This document shows positions 33,817 to 33,824 of a stretch of DNA of 33,824 nt, one piece after another. The first letter of the stretch is position 1, and the number at the start of each line of letters is the position of its first letter. The DNA is from Gemmatimonadota bacterium. GTDB taxonomy: Bacteria; Gemmatimonadota; Gemmatimonadetes; Gemmatimonadales; GWC2-71-9. A model generated the notes under the pieces. It did no database searches. It saw only the letters and a program-made list of their open reading frames with translations, and was not told the DNA's origin. The stretch lies in contig QHUU01000079.1 in the NCBI GenBank assembly GCA_003222155.1, positions 1-33,824 of the forward strand. The letters are read 5' to 3'. Made by a program: the position numbers and the translations under genes.

Positions 33817-33824
33817 GAAGAAAG

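Overview
The window is a very GC-rich, gene-dense bacterial chromosome segment with no RNA genes, insertion sequences, CRISPR arrays or phage genes. The gene set (DUF5916 outer-membrane protein, Pkn-type kinase with a membrane hairpin, fused MFS/spermidine synthase-like protein, fused E1 alpha-beta dehydrogenase, lipoprotein YtcJ-type amidohydrolase, PKD-domain phosphoesterase, TsdA-type cytochrome) fits an uncultivated Gemmatimonadota-like bacterium with an outer membrane. That assignment is inference from gene content and style, not from a marker gene.

Left part (1-13421): a TetR-type regulator cut by the window edge faces a DUF5916 protein; then come lon with its own terminator, a Ser/Thr kinase with a good sigma70-like promoter, and a minus-strand pair in which a fused 2-oxo-acid dehydrogenase E1 overlaps a fused MFS/SpeE-like protein. 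A flavin reductase-like gene diverges from E1 across only 36 bp.

Middle (13439-24085): a minus-strand run of an amidohydrolase lipoprotein, a small helical protein, a PKD phosphoesterase and a DUF1015 protein; then a MazG/YpjD-type pyrophosphohydrolase wedged between DUF1015 (18 bp divergent) and rsgA (44 bp convergent overlap). After that lies a very compact minus-strand operon, fadI-fadJ-proline dehydrogenase-small unknown-rsgA, in which every junction is a 1- or 4-base overlap. It joins fatty-acid beta-oxidation and proline oxidation, both of which feed electrons to the respiratory chain, with a ribosome maturation GTPase.

Right part (24159-33824): a plus-strand trio, glpD, a TsdA-like dihaem cytochrome lipoprotein and a Tat-exported DsrE-like protein, suggests respiratory-chain and periplasmic sulfur chemistry. 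It converges on a minus-strand run: LOG-family protein, deoxyhypusine synthase-like protein, MFS transporter, ATP-grasp ligase, zinc-ribbon HEXXH metallopeptidase and a Bax-inhibitor-1/YccA-like membrane protein.

The most interesting points are: the overlapping ATP-grasp ligase and four-zinc-ribbon metallopeptidase, a possible peptide ligation/processing pair; the TsdA plus DsrE-like couple; three genes whose best start appears to be a non-AUG/GUG/UUG codon; several -10-like boxes placed so that mRNAs would be leaderless; and three different short intergenic repeats at gene ends, two of which supply stop codons.
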